The notes beneath the pieces were generated by a model. The model saw nothing but the letters and a program-made list of their open reading frames with translations, was not told the DNA's origin and did not search any database. From Chloranthus sessilifolius (Eukaryota > Streptophyta > Magnoliopsida > Chloranthales > Chloranthaceae), in NCBI GenBank assembly GCA_021018995.1, contig CM037596.1:68985367-69049366 (forward strand): a stretch of DNA of 64,000 nucleotides, written 5' to 3'. This document shows, in pieces, positions 43,664-54,560 of this stretch; the first letter of the stretch is position 1, and each line of letters starts with the position of its first letter. Position numbers and translations under genes: made by a program.

Positions 43664-45104
43664 TTAAATTAAAATCAAGCCTTAACCTATTGCAAGCGCA
43701 CAATGGAAATTATAGCACTAGTGATAAGATCGATCCCATGAAGAAGTGATTATCTTCTTATAGACTTTTATATTCCTTTTTTAAAAACTATCTTTATCTT
43801 TTAAGACCTAGACTACTAGAGAAATATGAATAAAAGAATATTTTCTTAATCTAATTGCATCAAAATAAATCCTAATCCTCCTTCTTCAAATTAAGGTCGT
43901 CAATTTCAACCTTCAGCTATCGGATATTTACAAATTTAAAATATCATTACACCGTATTGTATCCTTCCAGAATTTGGTCATCAATCAAAAACTAAAATTC
44001 TTTAACACATATTTAATCTAATCAATAATCTCCTAAAATCTGGGTGTCAATCAAATTCGAAAAAATTTAAGATGGAAAAGTAAAACCATTACACTAATCT
44101 GCAAACTTTAACCTGAGTCGTCAATTCAAATAAAAATTCAAAAATATTTACAAAGCATATAAAATCTAAACTAAATAAAATAAAATCTAAACTAGAAAGT
44201 AAAAATAGAACCATCCAAAGGGTTAAACTTTCAGCTTCCTCAGCCTTGGTTGTCAGGCAAGACCTCAGAGAACTGTGGACGAGGTTACTTTGTAAATCTT
44301 AAACTACTTTGATCGAGAGAAAACACAGGCCTCAATTGTCAATTGATGCTGTAAAATTCTTCAATGATTATTCTTATGCCGAGCCCTCTTATTTATAGAT
44401 CATAAGGAGTTGGATTACAAGACTTCTAATTCTAATAAAAGAAATAACTAAAATAAAAGATTCCTAAAATAACTCTAATTCTAATTTTATTCTTCCTTGC
44501 TTCTGGATGTTTGATGTGTTTCAGATATCTTTCCTTAGTAGCAGCAACAGAGTCCTTTTAAGATTCTTCTTCATCAATCTCCCAGATCCGCGATTATCCA
44601 AACTTCTAATTAAAGAGTTCTTCTAATTCTGTTCTTGGCAGTGGAAATTCTCACATGATCAGCAGTAATAGGAAAGCTTCTATAATCGTAATCGTAATTC
44701 ATGATTAATTTCTTCTCTTTCTTAGAAAATTGTAAATCACGATTTTTTATCTTTCATAGCTTCCTCAGTAGACAATTCTCTAAATTATAATTCTTCACCT
44801 TTCTTCTATACTCTTTCTTTGAAGAATCGCACATTACAATTTTCTATGAATCTTCATTAGTAACGCTATATTGTTTGTAAAATTGTAAAACACGATTTTT
44901 CTATCCTTCCGTAAGCGACAAATTATCTTTTACGCTTAATCATCTTTTTATTGCTCTTTTGAGTTCACTTTGACAAAGATTAATATTATGACTCTTTTTA
45001 CAATTTTTTTTTAATATCTGCACAACATCAACTTGTTAGTAACAAACTAAGTCCTAGCATCACTAAGTTAAGGGTGATAAAATGGTATATACTGTAACTG
45101 ATCA
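43664..45104 (-). repeat. LTR of minus-strand Athila-like element G
   Basis: On the minus strand the LTR begins TGATCAGTTACAG at 45104 directly after the polypurine tract TTAAGTTTGGGGGTG, and contains TTATCACCCTTAACTTAGTG, like the starts of related LTRs. Its 3' part has GGGATCGATCTTATCACTAG (about 43720-43740 on plus). The left end is unclear at the (TA)n tract. It has a weak set of AAATCACGATTTTT-type words (44690-44900). Confidence 0.6.
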
Positions 45105-45547
45105 CACCCCCAAACTTAATCTTTGCTAGTCCCTATCAAACAAGGAAATATAAATTAAGAAATTAAATGCCACTTTTGTAGGGAGCATGATTACATTTAG
45201 CGCCCCTAGGTGATCCCTAGTGGAGGAGCTGTAGTCTCCTGAAGGTTTTCAGTGAAGTTACCTACAAACTTCAAATATATAAATTTTTTAATATATTTTT
45301 TTCTTTAAAAATTAAAAGTAAATAAAAAAATCTAACTAATCTACTTAATTTGCTAATACATAGTCTATTACGATTTTCTAAAATTACTAGTCCTTTATCC
45401 TTATTTTCCATTACAACAGTTATCCTTGATTAGAACTCCAACAATTTCAATTCACAATAAGCACAGAGTGTATATGCACTAGTGAACAGTTTATTCTTCA
45501 TAAAATTTTTAAAATTGTAGATTTAAAAAATATTTTCATTCAAAAAC
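45105..45547 (-). mobile_element. Element G internal region, 3' end
   Basis: The polypurine tract complement CACCCCCAAACTTAATC at 45105 is followed by sequence matching, inverted, the last part of LARD-A's internal region: GGTGATCCCTAGTGGAGGAG and CTGAAGGTTTTCAGTGAAGT. It continues after solo LTR H at 48543-48767. No coding sequence. Confidence 0.75.
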
Positions 45548-48537
45548 TATAACATCCCTAAGTTTTGAACCCACATGTACTAACGAAGTACAAGTGCTAG
45601 GGATGACACACTGTGCTCGTGTGCAACCTAGAGGTAAAATTTTGGAAGAATAAAGTTTGTTAAATAATTAATACTAGTTGGATGGTTGGGCCGATTATTT
45701 GGCCAACTATATTTGGTTGACTAGTTGGGGCAACTGATTGGGCCAACTATTCGAGCCGACAATGGGTCGTTGGTAAATGGGCTAATGTTTAACTTAAGTA
45801 TATGAGCTTCACACCGGAGCCAAAAACATCTTAAGTGGATAAGATGACATACTAAGTGTGTGTATGTGCTTCACAAGGAAGCAACACACTCAAGAATAAA
45901 TAGGTGGAATGGCTTCACCCGTAAGCCATTCCCTTGCAAACCGTGAGAAGGAGAGAAAGAAGAGAAGGTGAGGTCCAATTTCCTTCTCCTTATCCCTTTT
46001 ACCTTGTGATTCAATCGTGTGATCGTGTCATAACTGATCAAGAGAGTAAAGAGTGATGCGTGATTAAGAGTATGGTTGTCATGGGCTCTATTTCGATTCA
46101 ATATCAAGAGAAATCGGCTGATTTTAACTCTGAAACCCAGGTGTGAGCCTGAGCACGTGAATCGAGGAATCGACCACTCAAAGGTGAGAAAAAAATTATG
46201 TTAAGTGATGGTTTATAGTTGTGTTAGTCTTTAGTTATGATAAGAGTGAAAGATTTGAAGAAAATGATATAAATTTGAAAGAAATTGGGTTGGAGAAGTT
46301 CAAACCCGAGTTTGGGTGAAATATGATGAAACCGACTAGTCGATTTCAAAATTGACCGATCGATTTTCATTAAACAGTATGTAATATGGGTTCTGGAGAA
46401 ATCGACCGGTCGAATTTGACAGAGCTTACTGACACTGCCTTGGTATTTCGGCCGTAACGTTTTACCCCGAACTCCGATTGATGCGATTCTTATAGCATTG
46501 GAAAGAGGACAATAAGATCTATAACTTTTGTGAATTGAACAACTTGTGAATCAATTGTTTTAAATGTCAAAATTTAGTCAAAAGTTAGATCAAATTCTAA
46601 TTTTGTCGAGATACGAAATCGACCGATCAAAATTATTTTGACCAGTCGATTTGGAAAATCAACTGATCGAAAGTAGTACGATCAGTCAATTTATGAAAGA
46701 AAGTGAACATGTAACTTGGGTTTAGGTGAAATTGATCGGTCGATTCAAAAATCGACCAGTCGAATTTGAAAATCGACCGATCGAATTTGAAATCTACCGG
46801 TCGAATTTTGTAGAGCTTGCCGATACGTCTTTAGTATTTTGACCATAAATGTTTAGTCCGAACTCCGATTGATGCAATTCTTGTGGCGTTGGAAAGAGGA
46901 TACGAAGATCTACAATGTTTATGAGTTAACAATTTTATGAATCCAAAGTTTTAAGGTCAAAATTTGGGGGTAGTTACGTCAAATTCTAAGTTATAGCACG
47001 AACTTGCCCATTTCTACCTCGTTTTGAGAAGACACTTAAATATGTCTAAGTTATTAATTATTAGAGTTAGTCCTTGATGAATCATTGTACGCTTGTGATA
47101 TAAATTGAGGGAGGAAGGCCATCGATAGGACCTTGCTTAGCTTCACGCAACTTTCAGGTTAAGGTAGGGGAAACTTAGAGTATATTTACACTTTGTGAAT
47201 TTGGTTCATAACTTCTTGATATGGTTGAATGAAAATAGTATGACGTGATTGAAATTTGAAATTCATTGAATTCATAGTTTGAAATCGAAACTTTTAAAAT
47301 TGAATAGAACGTAGGGGAATATCAATGCAACTTATATGTTTGACTTTGACTCAGTTCTTTGATATGATTTTGATACGATTGAGTGAAAATGAAAAATTAT
47401 AAGTTTGACTGTATTTGAACTAGTTTTTGAATTCTTTGAAACTAGAACTAAAATTTTATGAATTTGAGAAGTTGATATTTGATTGTATTTAAAAATGGAA
47501 TAATTTTGCATCATTGGCTAATACTTGAACTTTCTGAATTTGGAACTTCGCAAAATGAACCTGAACATGAATTCGGAACTTGAATCAGACTTCTAAGTTC
47601 GAACCGTGAATCCATTGATTTCGAACTCCGAGCTTGAATTTGAATCCGCTCTTGAATCCAAACTTAAAAATTGAACTCGAACTTGTTACTTGAACCTTGA
47701 ACTTGAGGTAGAGAGGAGTAGAGGCTCTAGAGAGGGGTAGAGTCCTCGAGGTTTTAACCTTGTTCCTTCCACTTAGGATGCTCTATTCTCACGACATGGG
47801 ATGCTTTGGTCTTAGATTGGTTATTTGTTGCAAATTCGGCATTTTTGATAAATCTGAACTTGAACCTTGAACCGAACTTGAACCTTGATTCAAACTTGAA
47901 CCTTGGCTGTAAATTCGTCAGAATCCTAGAAAATGAGAAATAAGAAAGTTTGTTTTGTTTTCCGTTTGACACGAAAAAATATGAACCTAGATCATTGGCT
48001 AAAATTTGGTTTTGAGATTTATAATTGAGAGAATTCATCAAATATCGTTTTGATATTTAAGTGCCTTGAAGATTATCATTGAATCTATGCATTTATCAGA
48101 TAAGATGTAACTGCTATTGAGTTTTCTCTATTGAGCTTAGATGTTAGCTCACCCCGATTATAAGTCACAGGTATAGGTTTGAGGAAGGCCTAGACTACAT
48201 ACTAGAACAAAAGGAGTCTTCGTCAAAGGGTTTATACTCTTTTCTGGATTGTAGAATTAGTATATTGTGGATTTGGTAAGTTAAGGTTTGATACTTTTGT
48301 ACTGTTATACACTACTGTTAAGTGATGGTTGGTCATCATTGGTGTTTGTTTAGTTCCATACATATTAGATATTAGAACTAAAGGTTTTAATTATACCATA
48401 TATTTGTACCAAATATTATGTATTAGATTGTGATCTGCGACCTGACAGTCTGGGTTTTTCCAGTTGGATTTGGTTTAAAGAAAAAAAGAAAAAATATGTC
48501 TCAAACTTTAAGGTTGGAAAAAATCCGAGCTGTCACA
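45548..48537 (+). repeat. Solo LTR H (TSD AAAAC), chromovirus type
   Basis: TATAACATCCC at 45548 (TG decayed to TA) to GAGCTGTCACA at 48537 (2990 bp), flanked by AAAAC at 45543-45547 and 48538-48542. It has no internal region. It shares with D LTRs the core GATGTTAGCTCACCCCGATT...AAGTCACAGGTATAGG (about 48132-48177) and the terminal CTGTCACA. It contains an array of CGACCGGTCGAA/CGACCGATCGAA motifs (46330-46805), a diverged internal duplication of about 385 bp (46400-46590 and 46785-46970), and TTGAAC-rich repeats (47520-47910). Confidence 0.92.
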
Positions 48538-48542
48538 AAAAC

Positions 48543-48767
48543 TTACTATTGATTTACTCTAAAAAAGATACCAAAACTTTTGGGTTCTCTTAGTATATTT
48601 TTCAGAATAATTCAGCTAAAGATAATTGCAAAAATGAATCTCATAGAAAAGATAATCATATCCTATTCTTATGATTCCCTGTATAATCTATAATATCTAT
48701 TATCCTTATCTCTACTAGGCTTATGACTTCGCAAATCATAAATCAGAAAGGTCTTTCCTTCAGCTTG
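48543..48767 (-). mobile_element. Element G internal region, continued
   Basis: It follows the right AAAAC duplication of solo LTR H and runs to the D2 LTR end. AT-rich, without coding sequence. Continuity is inferred from the target duplication, not from a match to another copy. Confidence 0.5.
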
Positions 48768-51247
48768 TGTGACAGCCCGGATATCCATGGCCGAAAACCT
48801 GCGCCGTCAAATCAGCCCTTACGGCCGATCCCCTTATACGAACGGAACACTTGGTACATTCACACACAAAGCAGAACAAAGTATATGTCTAAATAAGCAG
48901 ACAGAGTCATCATAAGAAATAAATCTCTATTTCTACATAAGACTACTTAAAAGATAACAAAAGACGGTTCTAACCCCATGCAACTCACATGGCCAAAAGA
49001 ATTGAACCGAACCTTTAGTGACAACAATCATCACCAACACATGCTTCGCAAAACAATATACTGTGAGATATATACAAGTATTCTTATAAAACTAAACTGG
49101 CTGGACGTACCGAGCCTTACAATTAAACTCTAAAAAAAAGGCTAGCGTAGCACAAAATTACTAGAAGAACTCCTATGGAGGGGGCTCAGTCTCCTCCTCC
49201 GAAATATACTCTGGGTCCTCAGGATCTACGTCCTCAGTACCCACCGCTACCTCTGTACCTGTGACGTATATTTGAAGTGTGAGCTAAATCTAAGCTCAAT
49301 AGGGAAACATAAGTAACATGTATATTATGATATCAAACATAAACTTCATGGAATAATCGAAAACATGCTTATCTTACGAGATTCATAATGTCGTACAAGG
49401 ATTTACAATTTAAAATTATTTAAATTGACGAAAACGAATATCTGATGCAAGTTTCAAAACACGCTAATCATGGTTACTCAAATTATTTCCTTAACGCACA
49501 CACTTAAATAAATCACTTAAATAATCTCTCGAGCAAATATAGCATCGAGAGTCGCATATTATACCGATGGAATTCCCCAAACATCGTCGTTCAATGAACA
49601 ATTCTCATAAAGTACCCAAGCCCCTTCGAATTAGGTGACTTGTGTCGAACGAAGTATTTTCACAGATTGAAAATCAAAGAATGGATATCCCACCGAACCG
49701 GAGCACAAGTTCGGATATCCTGCAGTACCGGTCACGGGTATACCACCGCATCGGTAGGGTATTCAACACATGAACCTTAAATCAAAGTGCGAAGTTAACA
49801 TATCGTTATTCACCGTGTATTTGTGATAACTTATCCTAAATTTGCTTTCAAAGTCACACACACATATCTCATTTTACTGAGTTCATACGTACCCATATCT
49901 GATGTCACACACACGTATTTTTGCTTCTTACTGAGGTCACCTGCTGAACTTATCAGGTTTCATACACACACTTGTAGTTTCTTCATAGATTACATATTCA
50001 TATGCCTCTCATGTTTAAAGAACATAACAAAATTCATGCTAGATGGTTTACAAAGATCACACAATCACACACATTTTTATCATATCACAAAGGTCATGCT
50101 AAATGAAATCAAATGCACATGTTACAGAGTTTTCCCTACCTCACACGAAGTCACACGAAAGTTCCTTATCTCAAACTAGCTCTCCTAGCTCATACTCATC
50201 CTCATACCTAACATACGAAAATCCACAAACCATACGTCAGAAATGACGTAAAATAGGAAGATATAAGCTCTCCCCCAAAGTCCTCAAAATAAAACACAAT
50301 AAAATCCTAAGTCTGTCTAAATTGATCGATCGAAATATATTTCGATCAATCGGTTTCCCCTGAAACCACTAATTTTGGTGCCATAATCTGATTGATTGGT
50401 TTTCAAATTGATCGTTCAAAAATTCAAATCCATCGATCGAACCTTATTTCGATTGATCGGTTCACTCACAAAACCTTTAAAACATACACTATTTTTATTA
50501 AATCGATCGATCAATGTCTAAATCGATCGGTCGGTTTACAAATCGATCGATCGAACTATATTTCAATCGATCGGTTTCTCGAGAAACCTTTATACCTTCA
50601 CTCTTAACAAAATTGATCAATCGATCACTTATTTCAATCGATCAGTTTTTCCAGATTCTCCCTAATCACGGTTTCTAACTTCTTAACCCATTTTCTTTCA
50701 AACGAAATCTCTTTCTTTTATCTTCTCATTAAAATGCACACAACAAATCAACACACATATAGTTCACAACTTAATTCATAGTTCTTACCTTTTCAATCAA
50801 TCGATTCCTTGATCCACAGTTCACACTCAGACTAGGGTTTGCACAAATGGGAACTTGGACTTCCTTTGATCCCAAACCCCTTTAACTACGATCCTGTTCT
50901 AATCTTGCATGCACACGTACACATTCAAAGCAAACTCCCTTCTCTCTCTTCTCATTTACTCTCTCTCGCAACAACCAAGGCAAGGGTCTTTATTTCTCTT
51001 ACCTTTTGACTTATATACTTAAAAGCTTATAAGTTTGGGTGTGGGAGTTAAACACAAACACCGAACCTTGGTGCATGCTACTTCATCTACGGTTCACACA
51101 CATTATAATCTTCTCTTTCTAAATAAAAAACTTAACTCAACTTATTTCATATTAATATTTTAATATTTTATCCTATCTGGTGCGTGACCAGTCAGGCACG
51201 CACATTGGGACATATTGTTCAAAGTTTGAAATTTTTGGGACATTACA
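48768..51247 (-). repeat. D2 3' LTR (same family as chromovirus D), minus strand
   Basis: Minus strand: TGTAATGTCCCAAAAATTTC at 51247 to GGCTGTCACA at 48768 (2480 bp). It is preceded on that strand by the polypurine tract AAGGAGTAGAGAA. It contains the GATCGATCGA array (50325-50650 on plus), paired GGATATCC blocks (49685-49735), the core (49255-49305) and the C/A-rich stretch 49855-49980 corresponding to the TG-rich part of D. A complete LTR, so its element once had a full 3' end. Confidence 0.9.
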
Positions 51248-51664
51248 TTCTCTACTCCTTAGGAATTTTTGTCCCCGAAAATTAACTAAGGTCCTTTGGG
51301 TTCATAGTGGTTTGGTATTCCCTAAGGAGTGAAGCACACATGAATAAAATAGTCACGCTAGATTCCCCTTTTAGAGAATCCAATCCTTTAACGAGGAATT
51401 AGTCAATTCATAACTTATATAATAGTTCTAGCCAAGGCTAGACCAAACATCTCTCTAATCAACATAACACATCACACACAGAAATCATGATATTCATCAT
51501 CACATGCTAAACATGTAGGTCAATTTTACCTGTCCGCTGTACCTGCACAAAAACTCATCCACAACATGCACATTATCCAAAGAAATTTATATAAATTAGT
51601 AACATACCTTAGAAATTATAAATTTACCATCGATTCACATCCAAAAAGTTATATATATCCCATC
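51248..51664 (-). mobile_element. D2 internal 3' region, cut by Tat2
   Basis: Inverted match to D's 37130-37742, including TTTTTGTCCCCGAAAATTAA against the D sequence before its PPT. It stops at 51664 where the Tat2 LTR starts, so the rest of D2 (pol and 5' LTR) would lie beyond Tat2, outside the window. Confidence 0.82.
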
Positions 51665-53244
51665 TGTAGACACTCAAATTTGGCCCAAGGTCCGATCGAG
51701 GCACATTTCGAGAAAGGCGCATCTTAGAGCTTTTGATGGCATATATGGAACCCTTAGGAACCTTTTCGAAACCTTAGGAATCACCCTAGATCCCTTAGGA
51801 ACCTTTCCGAACCCTTAGAAACCCATCCCAACCCTTAGAAACTATTTCGGATCTAAACCTAGCTTTCCCAAGCAATGGATGAAGAGTGGTATATCGGGAC
51901 TAGATATAACCTTATAATGTAATAAAATCTTATACCATTGAAAAGTAGAAGTCCTCAGCTTTCCAACAAGCCAAGAATAACCCCAATTGGAGCTGTGTGT
52001 GAGAAGATATCGCATTCCGAAGCATAAGGGTAAAAAGGTAATTATGAGAAGTCCCCCTTTGGGATTTGGCGCAAGTATTACTTGCGCCAAGACATTTCTC
52101 TCTCAGAAATGGCTCGACACAACTAATAGTTGTGCCACATATGTGTGGGTCCCCTAGCGGTCTTCCAACTTCCCAAACTATTGTACAGAACTGTTTTATT
52201 ATACATATGCTTGGCGCAACTAATAGTTGCGCCAGGCTTATGAATAGTACCTGTGAGTTTTTGCCTCAAAATTTGAGATTAAAGTTTGACTTGTTGACTA
52301 TTTTGACCTTTGGAGTGTGTTTTGCTAGTTCTGTTGCACCCACTTACTATCTATGTGTTACCCCTTATGTGGTTTAAAGGCCTACCCTATTATCCACCAT
52401 TGGAGCATATCTTCACATATTTCAAGGCTCCAAAAATCCTAGGAAACCTTAGATGGCTAGATTACCTAATTTCTAATCTAAGTTAGCCTCTAAACACTCT
52501 CCTAACCTCTATTTTTCCTATAAATAGAGAGGCACCCCTCCCTTTACAAAGGCTGAATTTTTTTTTGCAAATTAGAAATTAAGGAATCCTTTCTCTCTCT
52601 CCCCTAGTGCACTATTTTACATATAAATTTCAAAACTTTAAAACCTTCTTAAAATCTTAGTCTTTCATCAAGAAGTGTTAGTTTAGGTGTGTGCTAGTCC
52701 CTAGCTTCCCTTCTCTACCTCTTAGCTATCCACCCTAGGTGTTAGAATCCATCATCAAGCTATATAAGCCAGCAAAAGCTCACCGAAGTAAGCCAGCGCA
52801 AGGTTCCATAGTGGTGCAACAAGGGTCCGAGAGCTCCGGCTCTTCCCTCTACTTCTCTACCTTCTCGGTTCTTCTTCCATCCTCTCATTTGTGCCGTTAT
52901 GTCATCGAATTATCGGTAGGAACGAAGGGGTACAAATAGGATTTTAAGGCCCTTTGGGTAAGAGGAAGACATTTTTATTTCTTGTATATCATTTTTATTT
53001 TAGCCATAAGTAGAGACCGCATTAAGCGGGCTGATTAGCTGTGTAACACCTTCTCAATCGATAATCGAAGATCCTACCCAAGAGCCTTTGGCGTAGACCA
53101 GATTCAGAGTCATATTTGTGGCACTTTGGTGCTTATAAAATTGATCTAGGTTTCTCGGGACACCAAAAGCTTCGAGTGGCGACTCTAAATATTTATAACG
53201 GGTGCATCATCGTGATGGGATCATCAAAAATCCGCGATTGCACA
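51665..53244 (+). repeat. Tat2 5' LTR
   Basis: TGTAGACACTC at 51665 to GCGATTGCACA at 53244 (1580 bp), aligned end to end with Tat1's 3' LTR. Three palindromes lie at 52067-52089, 52114-52136 and 52212-52234, and the TATA box TATAAATA at 52519-52526. The first palindrome reads TGGCGCAAGTA / TACTTGCGCCA: a C-to-G change in one arm is matched in the other. Confidence 0.92.
52067..52234 (+). promoter_or_regulatory. Three palindromes in Tat2 5' LTR
   Basis: 52067-52089 and 52212-52234 are perfect (11-base arms, one centre base). The middle one (52114-52136) has arms ending ACAACTA/TAGTTGT with imperfect outer bases. The compensating change between the first and third copies suggests that dyad symmetry itself is kept. 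Confidence 0.75.
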
Positions 53245-53246
53245 GA

Positions 53247-53264
53247 TGGCGACTTTGCTGGGGA
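53247..53264 (+). other. Tat2 primer-binding site
   Basis: TGGCGACTTTGCTGGGGA starts 3 bases after the LTR end GATTGCACA. The form TGGCGACTCxxCTGGGGA is the primer site of Ogre/Tat-type elements, thought to pair with a tRNA-Arg. One or two mismatches may be decay. Confidence 0.8.
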
Positions 53265-53390
53265 CTAGCTAGTAGAGCTTCCCTTTGAATTTGGCCTTTT
53301 GTTTTTTATTTTTACTAACCTTTATTGTTGTTTTTTTATTTATTTTTACTCACCCCTTTGATTACGTCATTTACTTATCCCTACTTTTAT

Positions 53391-53590
53391 GTCATTTACA
53401 AGCCTTAGCCGATTGGCGGGCCTACTTGCGCACCATCATTCAATTTCTTTATTTTCGTCATTTCAAGCACCTTAGCCGATCGACGGGTCTACTTGTGTAT
53501 TATCATTTAAATTCCTTATATTTCCGTCATTTCAAGTGCCTTAGCCGTTTGACGGGCCTGCTAGTGCTTTTAATTCCGCAATCATATTCT
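53391..53590 (+). repeat. Three 66-68-bp tandem repeats in Tat2 leader
   Basis: GTCATTT...AGC(C/A)CCTTAGCCG...GACGGGYCTRCT recurs at 53391, 53457 and 53525. The copies differ by substitutions of about 20%, so the array is older than the insertion or evolves quickly. Confidence 0.75.
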
Positions 53591-54064
53591 GTTAGTGAAC
53601 GCCGGCCCGTAGAGGCGGCACAGGATCCTCACCCCCGGTCTTTAAACTTAAGAAAACTTTCTTAAAAGTAAGAAATAAAATTGAACCAACAAAGGAGATT
53701 TAAATTGATTTTTACAAGGTAGATTTTCAAGGGTTGGGTTATTTAGGCACACATACGAACTCCCGGGTCTTAGTATAGTGGTAGCCCCCTACTGCTGATG
53801 ATCTGAAAAAGTCCTAGCCCACCTAGTACCTGCACTTGAGGTATATCGGATGGGTAACCTTCTCGTTACCAAGCTTAAAACTCGGGAAAAAAGAGAGCGA
53901 TAGTGAACCCAAATTGGCCTCTAAACCCTTTGGATCGGTGAGGAAAGAGACGTATCATTAGAACAGTCAATCCCCGGAAGCCCAACTTTCAGAAAAAACC
54001 AATTAGGAGACTCATTTTGGCTTGAAACTGCTGCATTCAAACTATCTGGAATCCAATTTTTGCT

Positions 54065-54184
54065 TGGCGCCACTATTACTTGCGCCAAGCCAAAACATCC
54101 CCAAATTTACACTGGCGCATGTATTAGTTACGCCAGCATAAAAAGGGGCACTTTTTGGTCTAGCGCACCTAATAGTTGCGCTAG
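54065..54184 (+). promoter_or_regulatory. Three palindromes upstream of Tat2 gag
   Basis: 54065-54087 (TGGCGCCACTA / TACTTGCGCCA, imperfect), 54113-54135 (TGGCGCATGTA / TAGTTACGCCA, imperfect) and 54160-54184 (CTAGCGCACCTA / TAGTTGCGCTAG, with one mismatch). These are diverged versions of the LTR palindrome, again placed upstream of a coding region. Confidence 0.65.
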
Positions 54185-54560
54185 CTTTGGGTACACAGTA
54201 GCAGACCAAATCTTGTGGCCTGCTTCACATCCTGAATTCCCCAATTAGTGTTTTTAGTGCCTCTATTTAGGCCCCACAACTTCCGACACCCAATACGCCC
54301 TCGCCAGTCTAAAGAAGGTGACTTCTTTTTGATTCATTTCGGGAGATCAGGTTGTTTGCATTGGTTTCCATGTCTTCAATAGATCAAGAGGTTTCCCTTT
54401 GATTCTTTTGAAGCGCTTCGAAACCTTTGTCGCTAGACCTATTTAGGGTACGAGAGCCACCCGAGAAGGAAATTCAAAAGGCCTCGAAATCCTCACTTCT
54501 TTTCACTTATAAAAATTCAAAATTCAAAAAATAAAAAATAAAAAATATGAAAATAGAGTC

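Larger units (their letters stand above)
53265..54560 (+). other. Tat2 leader between PBS and gag
   Basis: Non-coding. It contains three copies of a 66-68-bp repeat starting GTCATTT at 53391, 53457 and 53525 (core CCTTAGCCGATxGxCGGGxCT), and a group of three palindromes at 54065-54184. The A-rich stretch 54520-54550 precedes the first gag-side ATG. Confidence 0.65.

Noticed and set aside
51661-51668. CATC before both Tat LTR starts (23420-23423 and 51661-51664) as part of the LTR
   Set aside because: In Tat1 it belongs to the polypurine tract and in Tat2 to the D2 flank; the LTR proper starts at TGTAGACAC, and the shared CATC is probably chance.
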